Of a stretch of 64,000 bases of DNA, positions 27,691 through 36,537 are shown piece by piece. The position numbers and the translations under genes were made by a program. The notes under the pieces were generated by a model. The model was not told where the DNA came from, searched no databases, and was given only the letters and a program-made list of their open reading frames with translations. This stretch comes from Zymobacter palmae (GTDB taxonomy: Bacteria; Pseudomonadota; Gammaproteobacteria; Pseudomonadales; Halomonadaceae): the NCBI RefSeq assembly GCF_003610015.1, contig NZ_AP018933.1, positions 2,514,035 through 2,578,034 of the forward strand, written 5' to 3'. The first letter of the stretch is position 1; each line of letters begins with the position of its first letter.

Positions 27691-29109
27691 ATGAGAGCTT
27701 CGGATACCCCCGCCGCTGACGACGGTACACCGTCCTGTTCCCGCGTCGAGCACGTTATGCAGCACGTACGCGAACGCATCCAGCACCGCACACTGAGCGT
27801 CGGTGCCCGCTTGCCCTCTATCCGCTCGATGGCGCAGCTGATCCACGTTTCCAAATCAACCGTTGTCGATGCCTACGATCGCTTGGTCGCCGAAGGACTG
27901 ATTCAATCGCGCCCGGGGGCGGGCTTTTATGTACGCCAGCCACTGCCTCCGTTCTCGCTGTCAGCGCGTCCGTCAGCGCCCGCCCGCGAGGTCGATCCAC
28001 TGTGGGTGATGCGCCAATCACTGGACGCCGACGAAAACACCCTCAACCCCGGCTGTGGCTGGCTGCCCGCCACGTGGATGCCGGAAAACGATATTCGCAA
28101 GGCACTGCGCGCTCTATCGCGTCAACCCGTTGCCCCACTGACGGCCTACGGAACACCGCAAGGATCGCCTGAACTGCGCCAACTGCTGGCGCTGCGCATG
28201 AGTGAACGAGGCATTCTGACCGATCCAGCCTGTTTGGTACTGACCGAGTCTGGCACACAGGCACTTGATCTGATCTGCCGCTTCCTGCTTGATCGAGGCG
28301 ATACCGTACTGGTTGATGATCCGTGCTTCTTCAACTTCCATGCCATGCTGCGTGCACACCGCGTGCAGGTCATCAGCGTCCCGTTCACCCCGACCGGCCC
28401 TGACCTGACCGCCTTCGCTCAGCAAGTCGAACAGCATCGACCGCGCCTGTACCTGACCAATGCGGCATTGCACAACCCAACCGGTGCCACGATCAGCCCC
28501 GCGACGGCACACCGCGTTCTGCAGATCGCCGAGCAGTACGACATGACGATTGTTGAGGATGATGTCTTTGCGGATTTCGAACAGCAGCCCTCGCCACGCA
28601 TGGCTGCACTGGACGGGCTGCGCCGCGTCATCCATACCGGCAGTTTCTCGAAATCACTGTCCGCATCAGTACGCTGTGGCTATATCGCCGCACGGCCGGA
28701 CTGGATCGATGGACTGGTCGACATGAAGCTGGCAACAGCATTCGAAGCCGGTCACTTCTCCGCCGAACTGCTGCTGAAACTGCTGTCGAGCGGGGCCTAT
28801 CGGCGTCATATGGAAGGTGTACGAGCACGTCTGGCTGATGCCATGCACCTGACGACCACCCGCCTTGAGGCCGCAGGACTAACGTTGTGGACGCAACCCC
28901 GTGCCGGCATGTTCGTGTGGGCCAAGCTGCCTGACGGGCTAAGTGCACAACACATTGCCCAACTGGCGCTGGAAGAAGACGTGGTAATGGCACCGGGCAA
29001 TGCGTTTAGCCTGTCGCAGCAGGCCGATGGCTATCTGCGCTTCAACGTCGCGCAGTCCACCCACCCACGCGTCATGCAAGTACTGGAAAAGGCGATGGGC
29101 GACAGTTAA
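27691..29109 (+). CDS. pdxR: MocR-family regulator, PdxR-type
   Basis: This 472-residue protein joins an N-terminal GntR-type winged helix (about residues 15-85, with ARLPSIRSMAQLIHVSKSTVVDAYDRLVAEG) to a C-terminal class I aminotransferase-like domain. The PLP-binding lysine is in HTGSFSKSLSASVRCGYI near residue 320, and NAALHNPTGATIS and VEDDVFADFE are also present. PdxR senses PLP and controls pdxST; the gene is divergent from pdxS. I chose the ATG at 27691 because GAGGA ends six bases upstream; a GTG at 27679 is possible. The gene is followed by AT-rich DNA and a decayed IS. Confidence 0.9.
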   Translation: MRASDTPAADDGTPSCSRVEHVMQHVRERIQHRTLSVGARLPSIRSMAQLIHVSKSTVVDAYDRLVAEGLIQSRPGAGFYVRQPLPPFSLSARPSAPAREVDPLWVMRQSLDADENTLNPGCGWLPATWMPENDIRKALRALSRQPVAPLTAYGTPQGSPELRQLLALRMSERGILTDPACLVLTESGTQALDLICRFLLDRGDTVLVDDPCFFNFHAMLRAHRVQVISVPFTPTGPDLTAFAQQVEQHRPRLYLTNAALHNPTGATISPATAHRVLQIAEQYDMTIVEDDVFADFEQQPSPRMAALDGLRRVIHTGSFSKSLSASVRCGYIAARPDWIDGLVDMKLATAFEAGHFSAELLLKLLSSGAYRRHMEGVRARLADAMHLTTTRLEAAGLTLWTQPRAGMFVWAKLPDGLSAQHIAQLALEEDVVMAPGNAFSLSQQADGYLRFNVAQSTHPRVMQVLEKAMGDS

Positions 29110-29303
29110 AAAATCTAACGCCCTATTAATTATATTAAAATCACATAACCTAATTAAAAATATGAGACAACATCATACCAAAGATCAGGTGTATTATATT
29201 TTCATCGAATGATAAGGTAACTCTAATTAAGCCATCATAATTTGAGATAATGACCGCATGGCAATCACTCCAAGGTGCAAATACGCAGTAACTGTCTCTC
29301 TAA
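29110..29303. other. AT-rich intergenic DNA before the IS remnant
   Basis: This stretch is much richer in A and T than its surroundings and contains no credible gene. It marks the left border of a horizontally altered segment that continues through the IS remnant and the ABC-F gene. Confidence 0.4.
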
Positions 29304-30049
29304 GAGAGTGTTTCAAAATCCTGGCACCCGCTTTTTAAAGCAGATTATGGCACATCGCAGCAATGTGACGGCGCAGTAGATATCGAATCGGCGTTCGTAC
29401 CGAACGGCCAGCGGCCTAGCGTGATTGAGCCATGCAAAAATGCGTTCCACCACTCAACAGTGCCTGCCTAGCGTCGTGCTACTATCCTTGCCTCGGCGGG
29501 CTATGAGGGGCGTGATGCTTCGAACTACACAGGCTTCCAGTCACACCGTCAACGGAACGTTATCGCGCATGTTCGCCCCGGAAAAAAGCACCTCCATGAC
29601 CACCCGTCAGCAGATGACTATTGCCCCCCCGGATGCCCTCTATTGGCGCGATTGGGGCCTACGGCAGATCCCTTTTTTGCCTTCATGGATGAGCCATCCA
29701 CGCAGGAGTGCTCCCAATCGATGCGATCTGCCAAATGCAGGCGTTGTCACAGCTTATGATGGCGTTGCTGCCAAACGCCTGCATCATGCCACTCTCCCAA
29801 ACATCACCAGCAAGTGGGACAGGAGCTAAAGCCTAAATAGGGGGTCAGGTGTCGCCAAGAACCCCGTCATCATTACGAACAAGATGCCGAATAGAGCTTG
29901 TCGGTCAGGCACAGGAGTTCTTCCTCTGCGGAAGGCTGTAACGTGCTTGTGGAGAAACGGCTATACGATATGCCAGAGGTCATCAGGAAGTAGTTATGCG
30001 GTGAATTTTTTGGGCAACATGAATTTTTAAAGGGGATTTAACACATTCT
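29304..30049 (-). pseudogene. Decayed IS5-family (IS427-type) element
   Basis: This segment is a degenerate relative of the IS at 60288-61153. Long stretches align by eye, for example GCACATCGCAGCAA, TCGGCGTTCGTACCGAACGG and GTGATTGAGCCATGCAAAA. The left inverted repeat reads GAGAGTGTTTCAAAATCC against GAGAGTGTTTCAAAACCCC in the intact copy. The right end (GGGGATTTAACACATTCT) is eroded. About 95 bases inside the second transposase frame are deleted relative to the intact copy and several stops are present, so no transposase can be made. A 134-codon plus-strand frame at 29425-29829 is antisense to the transposase and not a gene. Confidence 0.8.
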
Positions 30050-30201
30050 TTTAGTACACATTTCTTCGGATTCGCTTTTAGTTTTGTGACCAATGTAAGC
30101 ACAAAGGCCCCTATTAATAATCGCATCATGTTATATCGATGGTGCAATAATAGCCTATAGTAGGAAAATAATTCGAAAAATAACGATAGCAGAGGGCATT
30201 T

Positions 30202-31776
30202 ATGACAATAATCAATGTTCACGCGTTAACGTATCACGTCAACAACGGTAATACTTTGTTTTCTAATCTGGCATTTACGCTGGGTAATCATATAACCGGT
30301 TTAGTGGGCAGAAACGGGGTCGGCAAGTCTACGCTGGCGGCATTACTAACAGGGGAAGTAGCACCGTCTTCTGGCTCAGTCAGCACATCGTGCCGCGTTG
30401 GGTGGCTGCGCCAGATTAGCGTGACGCACCAACGTGCACCGGATGAGGCCATCTGTGATGTGCTCGGCGTTCGTGACACCTTAAAGGCCCTCTCCCGCAT
30501 TACGGCGGGAGGCTGCGATCCTCACGACTTCGAGTTGGTCGGCGACCATTGGCAACTGCAGGAGACGCTTGAACAGCAACTCCAAACATTAGGACTGCCC
30601 GCAGACCCTTTTTTGCCCTGTAACGCGTTGAGTGGCGGCCAGCTAACACGGCTCGCGTTGTATCAACTTTTCCAATCGCACTATGGCTATCTGATTCTTG
30701 ATGAGCCTAGCAACCATTTGGACGACCACGGCAAGGCATGGCTCGTCGAACAGATAAAACGCTTCGACGGCGGGATACTTATCATTAGCCATGATCGCGA
30801 TATGTTGCGCCACGTTGACGACATTTTAGAGCTCAGTACCCTCGGCATACGCTATTACGGCGGTAACTATGAGGTCTACGCGCAACAGCGCGCCAGTGAG
30901 CTAGATAGCGTAGAACGGCGCATTGACCATACGAATACACAGATCCGACTTATGCGTCAGACGATGCAAAAGAACCGCGAAAAAGCCCAGCAGCGTGCCA
31001 GCCAAGGCAAACAGGTGGCACGTTCAGGCAGTCAGGCGAAAGTGATTCTGAATACAATTAAGCAAAATGCAGAGCGTGCCAGCGGCACCAGAGAAAACAA
31101 CCAAAGCCGTCAGTTGCAACAGATGCAAAACCAGCTCAGCACACTTAACACCCAACATGAGCTATGTAAGCAACAACGCCTGTCACTAGGAAAAACAGAA
31201 AAACGCGTCTCGCGTATTTTAGACGTTACCGACGTGCGCCTCCCTTATGTTCTCTCTGCGCGCGATATTACCTTTTCGGTGAATTTTGGCGAAAAAATCC
31301 ATCTATCGGGTGCAAACGGAACCGGTAAATCCACTTTATTGAAAACCATCGCAGGGCGCTTAGAGCCTCTTCACGGCAACATTCATGTCCATGCGGGCCT
31401 ATGCTATCTGGATCAGCATTTCACACTGTTGGACCCGACAACATCCGCATTGGAAAACATGAAGGCATTCTGCCCGCACCTAACAGAGACACAGCAGCGA
31501 ACGCTGTTAGCGGGCATAGGACTAAGAAGAGAAGACGCAGATCAAACGGTGGCACATTTAAGCGGTGGCGAACGGATGAAAGTGGCCATGTTGGCCATCA
31601 GCCACCAACCTGACACCACCTTACTACTACTGGATGAGCCAAATAACCATCTCGATATCGACGCTCGGCTGATGCTGGCACATGCCCTGCACGACTTTAA
31701 CGGCAGCGTGTTAGTCGTTAGCCACGATCAGGATTTTATTGCCGATATCGGCGCAAATAGAGTGATTAACATGTGA
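30202..31776 (+). CDS. ABC-F family ATPase
   Basis: This 524-residue protein has two ABC ATPase domains on one chain and no membrane segment, the hallmark of ABC-F factors that act on the ribosome. Domain 1 has Walker A GRNGVGKST near residue 36, signature LSGGQ near 149 and Walker B LILDEPSNHLD near 170. A charged, Gln-rich interdomain linker covers about residues 225-335. Domain 2 has Walker A GANGTGKST near 372, LSGGE near 454 and LLLLDEPNNHLD near 475. AGAGGGC precedes the ATG. The gene is AT-richer than its neighbours and follows an IS remnant, which suggests acquisition. It could be a translation factor or an antibiotic-resistance ABC-F; the sequence does not decide. Confidence 0.85.
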   Translation: MTIINVHALTYHVNNGNTLFSNLAFTLGNHITGLVGRNGVGKSTLAALLTGEVAPSSGSVSTSCRVGWLRQISVTHQRAPDEAICDVLGVRDTLKALSRITAGGCDPHDFELVGDHWQLQETLEQQLQTLGLPADPFLPCNALSGGQLTRLALYQLFQSHYGYLILDEPSNHLDDHGKAWLVEQIKRFDGGILIISHDRDMLRHVDDILELSTLGIRYYGGNYEVYAQQRASELDSVERRIDHTNTQIRLMRQTMQKNREKAQQRASQGKQVARSGSQAKVILNTIKQNAERASGTRENNQSRQLQQMQNQLSTLNTQHELCKQQRLSLGKTEKRVSRILDVTDVRLPYVLSARDITFSVNFGEKIHLSGANGTGKSTLLKTIAGRLEPLHGNIHVHAGLCYLDQHFTLLDPTTSALENMKAFCPHLTETQQRTLLAGIGLRREDADQTVAHLSGGERMKVAMLAISHQPDTTLLLLDEPNNHLDIDARLMLAHALHDFNGSVLVVSHDQDFIADIGANRVINM

Positions 31777-32105
31777 GGCAGCGGTAAAGCAAACATCCGC
31801 AAAGAGGCAACAGCGCAATAGAAGGATAGAGGGCAAACGAATATTCCCATAGTGGATATGGAAAAGGTCGGATACGGGAAAGTGTGAGCATCACAACGCT
31901 GACTGACGTCTTCGCATGCGCTTGAGGGCATCAGGGTATTGCAGTATCTCTGCGTGCAGCAGGACACTGCGCTTCTTCGTCAAGCTACTCGCCGCGTTGT
32001 CGATCTATTCGGCATGAGTGCACAACAGTGGCGGCGTGACCATACCTTAACGCGATGAGCGTTCATGAGCTTAGAGAGAGAATCCCACCAGTGTCGCCTA
32101 AATCG
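31777..32105. other. Intergenic region after the ABC-F gene
   Basis: No intact gene is visible. A plus-strand frame at about 31911-32058 stays open for some 45 codons (ending QQWRRDHTLTR and a stop) and looks protein-like, but has no start or ribosome-binding site; it may be a coding remnant. Confidence 0.3.
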
Positions 32106-32495
32106 CTACGCCCACACCCACGGCACCCAGCCTAGGCGGGCGAACAGCATGCCCACCCACGTCACCCCGGCAATCAGCGATGCCAGCAATACCGCGGCAG
32201 AAGCCAGATCCTTAGCGCGTCCAGCCAATGGGTGTCGCTCGGCACCGATGCGGTCCACAACAGCCTCGATGGCGGAATTAAGCAGCTCCACCAACATGAC
32301 CAGCAGCGCTGTGCCGATCAGCATCAGCCATGTGGCCAGCGAGTTCGCCAGCCAGAACGTCGCTGGGAACAGGATCACGGCCAGCACGACTTCCTGTCGG
32401 AAGGCCGCTTCGTGACGCCAAGCGGCACGGAACCCCTGCCAAGAATAGCCAAAGGAATGCATCAGACGGGTCAGGCCAGTATGCCCTGGTTTCAT
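32106..32495 (-). CDS. dgkA: Diacylglycerol kinase
   Basis: DgkA is a small inner-membrane enzyme that phosphorylates diacylglycerol for phospholipid recycling. The 129-residue protein has an amphipathic N-terminus (RLMHSFGYSWQGFRAAWRHEAAFRQEV), three membrane helices (about residues 35-50, 55-75 and 100-122) and the signature LLVMLVELLNSAIEAVVDRIG with the catalytic glutamate, followed by AKDLASAAVL. I chose the ATG at 32495 since it matches the family length; the frame extends to 32573 without support. argC lies upstream on the same strand, 161 bases away. Confidence 0.92.
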   Translation of the reverse strand: MKPGHTGLTRLMHSFGYSWQGFRAAWRHEAAFRQEVVLAVILFPATFWLANSLATWLMLIGTALLVMLVELLNSAIEAVVDRIGAERHPLAGRAKDLASAAVLLASLIAGVTWVGMLFARLGWVPWVWA

Positions 32496-32656
32496 GACAA
32501 CGCTTCCAAACAATCGAGGCCGCGACACCAAGGTCACGGCAGAGAGAAAAGACAGAAGAAACGCAGCGACCAATGGAGCGTTTACGACGCCCGCATTCCA
32601 GTGGTCAGCCGCAGGATAATGAATGCTCGCTTACGCTACAGACAGCATATCGGCCA

Positions 32657-33604
32657 TCAGGCATAAACCGCCAGCCCTTTATCTTCTGGCAGTCCGAAGC
32701 GCACGTTCATGCATTGGATCGCGGCACCGGCCGCCCCCTTGCCAAGGTTGTCGAGGCGCGCCATCAGCACGGCTCGCTCGTCGTTGCCCAGTACGAACAG
32801 ATCGACGCGATTGGTGCCATTGCAAGCCTGCACGTCGAAGCTACCGTTATCGAGCACGCTGTCGTCGTTCAGCGGCATCACCCGAACAAACGCTTCGTTT
32901 GCATAGCGAGCACTCAGCGCATCGTGCAGCTGCTGGCGTGTCACGCCCAACGTTTCAAGCGCCAGAGGAATTGAGACCGTCAGCCCTTTCAAAAACGGCC
33001 CGACGATAGGCTGGAAGATGGGCGCATGCGCCAAGCGGCCGTGGTAACGCATTTCGGGCAAATGCTTGTGTGCCAGCCCCAACGCATACGGACGCGGACT
33101 GTCGAGTCGCGGATCGCGCGGAGAGGCTTCATAGTCGGCGATCATCTGCTTGCCACCACCGCTGTAACCTGTCAGCGACGTTGCTGACAGAGGGTAGCTG
33201 TCGGGAATCAGCCCAGCATCGCGCAGTGGGCGCGTCAGCAGAATAAAGGCGGACGCATGGCAGCCCGGTACGGCGATGCGCTGAGTGGTCTTCAGACGAT
33301 CACGCTGGCTATCGGCCAGTTCAGGCAAACCATAAACCCAGTCATCGTGAGTACGGAACGCCGTGCTGGCATCGATCAGGCAAGTGTCCATTTCTGTCAG
33401 CGCGGCCGCCTCACGCGACGCAGCATCTGGCAGGCACAGGAAGGCAACGTCGGCTTCGTTCAATAGGCGTCGTCGTTCATCGGCATTCTTGCGCTGCGCT
33501 TCATCAATCTGCAGCAGAGTGACGTCGTCACGCGCCGAGAGATAGTCATGCAGCCGCAGGCCTGTCGTGCCTGCCTGCCCATCAACGAACACCTTGAGTG
33601 TCAT
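32657..33604 (-). CDS. argC: N-acetyl-gamma-glutamyl-phosphate reductase, short (type 2) form
   Basis: ArgC reduces N-acetylglutamyl phosphate in arginine synthesis with NADPH. This 315-residue protein is the shorter, type 2 form. It has the dinucleotide motif [34 protein letters not shown], and the catalytic cysteine in [13 protein letters not shown] near residue 117. It also has [13 protein letters not shown] and HKHLPEMRY near residue 185. The ATG at 33604 gives the family start ([12 protein letters not shown]); one at 33649 adds 15 residues. No other arginine gene is in the window. Confidence 0.92.
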   Translation of the reverse strand: MTLKVFVDGQAGTTGLRLHDYLSARDDVTLLQIDEAQRKNADERRRLLNEADVAFLCLPDAASREAAALTEMDTCLIDASTAFRTHDDWVYGLPELADSQRDRLKTTQRIAVPGCHASAFILLTRPLRDAGLIPDSYPLSATSLTGYSGGGKQMIADYEASPRDPRLDSPRPYALGLAHKHLPEMRYHGRLAHAPIFQPIVGPFLKGLTVSIPLALETLGVTRQQLHDALSARYANEAFVRVMPLNDDSVLDNGSFDVQACNGTNRVDLFVLGNDERAVLMARLDNLGKGAAGAAIQCMNVRFGLPEDKGLAVYA

Positions 33605-34069
33605 TCGATCGTTCCTTATGTGCGTATGCGTAAGGTTCAGCTTGTACACGCACGGCGTTCAGCCATGCGTGACCTCTTCTGATCATGCCATCCAGCCCTG
33701 ATGATGGAAAGGGCTTCAGCGATGCCACACTGCGTTCTTGACGCTGTGACAATCGCCAGCACCCTCTTCTGCACGTGATGCCCTCATAGCGTTGAAAAAC
33801 AACCGACATACCGTGTGTCAGGGCTGTTAACGAAATGTTAACTATAGGGTTTTTATTTGTTAATTGATTACGGTTTAAACTATCTTGTAGACAGTACCCA
33901 TCACGCAAGACAACAAACACCCCAATTTATTTGCATATTACCGCCTCTGTGGCGCGATGCATGCATCGGCCACCCAACGCGGTAAGTAAAGGCTCACATA
34001 TGAACGTTGGCACCACGCCTCTTTATCGAACGTTTCCGCCGCATCGTTCATACGCGTGAGCCGGCACGG
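33605..34069 (+). promoter_or_regulatory. Regulatory region upstream of the exopolysaccharide operon
   Basis: This gap holds an inverted repeat GTTAACGAAATGTTAAC (33826-33842) in an AT-rich patch. A possible promoter follows: TTGTTA (33857-33862), an 18-base spacer and TATCTT (33881-33886). The patch is much richer in A and T than the genes on either side. It is the only likely promoter region for the five-gene operon starting at 34186; argC lies divergently. Confidence 0.4.
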
Positions 34070-34189
34070 ATGCGTATCAATGTACTGTCCACAGCTGCCA
34101 TCGCGGCTGCGATGGGCCACTGCTCGGTAACACTGACCCACGGCGCAGTCGCCGACAGTCTGTCCAGTACAACAGGAGATTTGCCATGA
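34070..34189 (+). CDS. Possible 39-residue leader peptide upstream of manC
   Basis: A short frame starting [18 protein letters not shown] ends in a TGA that overlaps the manC ATG by four bases (ATGA), the geometry of translational coupling. The N-terminus is weakly signal-peptide-like. No good ribosome-binding site is seen before its ATG, though CAGGAG near its 3' end would serve manC. It may be a chance frame. Confidence 0.25.
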   Translation: MRINVLSTAAIAAAMGHCSVTLTHGAVADSLSSTTGDLP

Positions 34190-35619
34190 CGACCACTTCT
34201 CTCTACCCCATCATTCTAGCCGGGGGCACAGGCAGCCTCCTGTGGCCACTGTCGCGTGCGCAGCACCCGAAGCAGTTCCTGTGCCTTGATGGGCAGTACA
34301 CCATGTTGCAAGATGCCGTGCGCCGCCTTGACGGGCTGCAGCACAAGGCGCCTATCATCGTCTGCAACGAACAATACCGTTTCATCGTCGCCGACCAGCT
34401 GCTGCAGTTGCCCTCGCAAGCCTATGACATTCTGCTTGAACCTGCTCGGCGCAATACGGCACCGTCAATCGCGCTGGCCGCCTTCGACGCCCTGCGCCGC
34501 GAACCGGAGGGTGACCCTCTGCTGCTGGTGCTGGCCGCCGACCATGTAATCCGTGATACCGCCGCTTTCCAGCGCAGCGTCCAACACGCCATTCCGTTGG
34601 CCGAAGCGGGACGCCTAGTGACGTTCGGTACCGTGCCTGAACGCCCGGAAACCGGCTATGGCTACATTCGTCGCGGCAAGCCGCTGAGCGAACCGGACGC
34701 GTTCGACGTCGATCGCTTCGTCGAAAAACCCGACAGCACAGATGCCGAAGCCTACGTCAGCAGCGGCGACTACTACTGGAATAGCGGAATGTTCCTATTC
34801 CGCGCCCGCCGCTATTTGGAAGCCCTACAAACGCACCGCCCCGACATCTACGAAGCTTGTGAAACGGCCATGCAGAGCCTGACCCAAGGTGAGGATTTCG
34901 AGCGAGTCGACAGCGACGCCTTCAAACAGTGCCCCGCTGAATCCATCGACTATGCAGTGATGGAACAGACCAGCGATGCGGCGGTGGTGGCAATGGACGC
35001 GGGCTGGAGCGATGTTGGTTCATGGGATTCGCTGTGGGACATCAAACCTCACGATGCCAATGGCAACGCCACCCACGGCGATGTCATCAGCTTCGATACG
35101 CATGACAGCTACATTCGTTCAGAATCCGCGCTGGTCGCCACGCTGGGCGTGAAGGATCTGATCGTCGTGCAGACCAAGGATGCCGTACTGATCGCTGATC
35201 GCCATCACGCTCAGGATGTGCGCAAGGTCGTCGCCGAGCTGGAACGCACTGGCCGTCGCGAGCAGGAGACGCAGCTAGAAGTGTTCCGTCCGTGGGGCAA
35301 GTACGCCTCCATCGACGAAGGCAAACGCTATCTGGTCAAGCGCATCACCGTGAAACCGGGGGCACAGCTGTCGCTGCAGATGCACCATCACCGTGCCGAG
35401 CACTGGATCGTCGTCACAGGAACGGCACGCGTGGTGCTTGAAAACGAAAGCCATCTGTTGAGCGAGAACGAATCCATCTATATCCCGCTGGGCCAGACCC
35501 ATCGTCTGGAAAACCCGGGCAAGATTCCGCTCGAACTGATCGAAGTCAGCTCTGGCGCCTATATCGGCGAAGACGACATCGTGCGCTTCGAAGACCACTA
35601 CGGACGGACGTCACGCTAA
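34186..35619 (+). CDS. manC: Mannose-1-phosphate guanylyltransferase / mannose-6-phosphate isomerase
   Basis: This 477-residue bifunctional AlgA/ManC/XanB-type enzyme makes GDP-mannose. The N-terminal nucleotidyltransferase domain (about 1-340) begins [26 protein letters not shown], with FVEKPD near residue 182 and [12 protein letters not shown] near 199. The C-terminal cupin isomerase domain has [20 protein letters not shown] and [20 protein letters not shown], with zinc-ligand histidines near residue 403. One oddity: the GSRLWP motif, whose arginine helps bind GTP, is GSLLWP here (Leu18). CAGGAG precedes the ATG. It is the first main gene of a five-gene run, and its TAA overlaps the next ATG by one base. 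It supplies the sugar donor for that locus. Confidence 0.92.
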   Translation: MTTTSLYPIILAGGTGSLLWPLSRAQHPKQFLCLDGQYTMLQDAVRRLDGLQHKAPIIVCNEQYRFIVADQLLQLPSQAYDILLEPARRNTAPSIALAAFDALRREPEGDPLLLVLAADHVIRDTAAFQRSVQHAIPLAEAGRLVTFGTVPERPETGYGYIRRGKPLSEPDAFDVDRFVEKPDSTDAEAYVSSGDYYWNSGMFLFRARRYLEALQTHRPDIYEACETAMQSLTQGEDFERVDSDAFKQCPAESIDYAVMEQTSDAAVVAMDAGWSDVGSWDSLWDIKPHDANGNATHGDVISFDTHDSYIRSESALVATLGVKDLIVVQTKDAVLIADRHHAQDVRKVVAELERTGRREQETQLEVFRPWGKYASIDEGKRYLVKRITVKPGAQLSLQMHHHRAEHWIVVTGTARVVLENESHLLSENESIYIPLGQTHRLENPGKIPLELIEVSSGAYIGEDDIVRFEDHYGRTSR

Positions 35620-36527
35620 TGCGCGCTTTTATGCAATCAACGCGGAACCGGCTGCGCAAGGCCGCTTCCGCACCATCGGCGCTGTGGAGCATGGCCCTGC
35701 TGGCGGCAGGGCTTTCCTCGTCATTCGAGGCACAGGCCGCGGCATGGGTGCAGCCGCAAGGCAAGGGCGAGGTGATCGTTCAGTACCTGCAGTGGAGCAG
35801 CCATACCACCTACAACCGCCACTCGTCACGCGAGGCCTACGGTGACAACGGCAAGAGCAGCCTTAAGCAGCTCAATCCCTACGTGGAATACGGCCTGACG
35901 CCGGACGTCACGCTGATCGGCAACTTCTACCTGAAGCAAGCCAGCTACAGTAACGACGCCGATTACGGCCACCGCAGTACGACCGCGTTCGGCGATCAGG
36001 AAATGGGGATCCGCTACAACCTGCCCCCGACCTTTGCCGGACTGGATGCGCCATGGGTAGGCGCGGCACAGTGGCTGCTGGTGCTGCCTTTTTATAGCCG
36101 CCACAAGGATGGCAGCCAGCCCGATGTCGGCATGGGCGGGATCGGCAACGAGTTCCGTTACAGCATCGGCCGCCCGATCAGCCTGTTTGATCGCCCGGGC
36201 TATATCGACCTTGGTACCGCGCTGCGTCTGCGCACGGGCGGGCCTGCCGATGAATGGCGCGTCGACATCGCGTCGGGACTGTACCTGACGCCGAAATGGC
36301 TGATGATTGGTGAAATCAACCAGATCACCGGGCTGCGTAACGGTCACGACAATGGCGACAACCCCAGCCTCGATCCCTACAACTACAACCAGACCAAGCT
36401 GCGCCTGTCCTTCGTGCGTCAGATAAGCGACTCGACGCGCCTCCAGCTGGGCTACGAATACTACGCCGCTGGCCGCAATACCGGCGCAGGTGGCGCACCG
36501 TTCGTCGGTTTCTGGTGGCATTTCTAA
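35619..36527 (+). CDS. Predicted outer-membrane beta-barrel protein of the exopolysaccharide operon
   Basis: This 302-residue protein has a basic N-terminus, a hydrophobic stretch (SALWSMALLAAGLSSSF) and an AQA-type cleavage site near residue 40. A series of amphipathic, aromatic-rich segments follows, ending VGFWWHF, whose final Phe is typical of outer-membrane barrels. I do not recognise a named family; it resembles generic transporter-like barrel proteins. It sits between manC and the glycosyltransferase, overlapping manC by one base, so an export role for the polymer is plausible, comparable in position to AlgE- or BcsC-type exit ports though unrelated by sequence as far as I can see. A second ATG at 35631 is an alternative start. 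Confidence 0.65.
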   Translation: MRAFMQSTRNRLRKAASAPSALWSMALLAAGLSSSFEAQAAAWVQPQGKGEVIVQYLQWSSHTTYNRHSSREAYGDNGKSSLKQLNPYVEYGLTPDVTLIGNFYLKQASYSNDADYGHRSTTAFGDQEMGIRYNLPPTFAGLDAPWVGAAQWLLVLPFYSRHKDGSQPDVGMGGIGNEFRYSIGRPISLFDRPGYIDLGTALRLRTGGPADEWRVDIASGLYLTPKWLMIGEINQITGLRNGHDNGDNPSLDPYNYNQTKLRLSFVRQISDSTRLQLGYEYYAAGRNTGAGGAPFVGFWWHF

Positions 36528-36537
36528 GAGCACTGAT

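Noticed and set aside
29425-29829. Plus-strand frame of 134 codons in the IS remnant
   Set aside because: It is antisense to the decayed transposase. The segment aligns with the minus-strand transposase of the intact IS at 60288.
29983-30222. 79-codon minus-strand frame before the ABC-F gene
   Set aside because: It overlaps the IS remnant end and the ABC-F start, and its hydrophobic character follows from AT-rich DNA.
31911-32058. Possible coding remnant ending QQWRRDHTLTR
   Set aside because: No start codon, ribosome-binding site or homologue can be shown. It is noted only within the intergenic entry.
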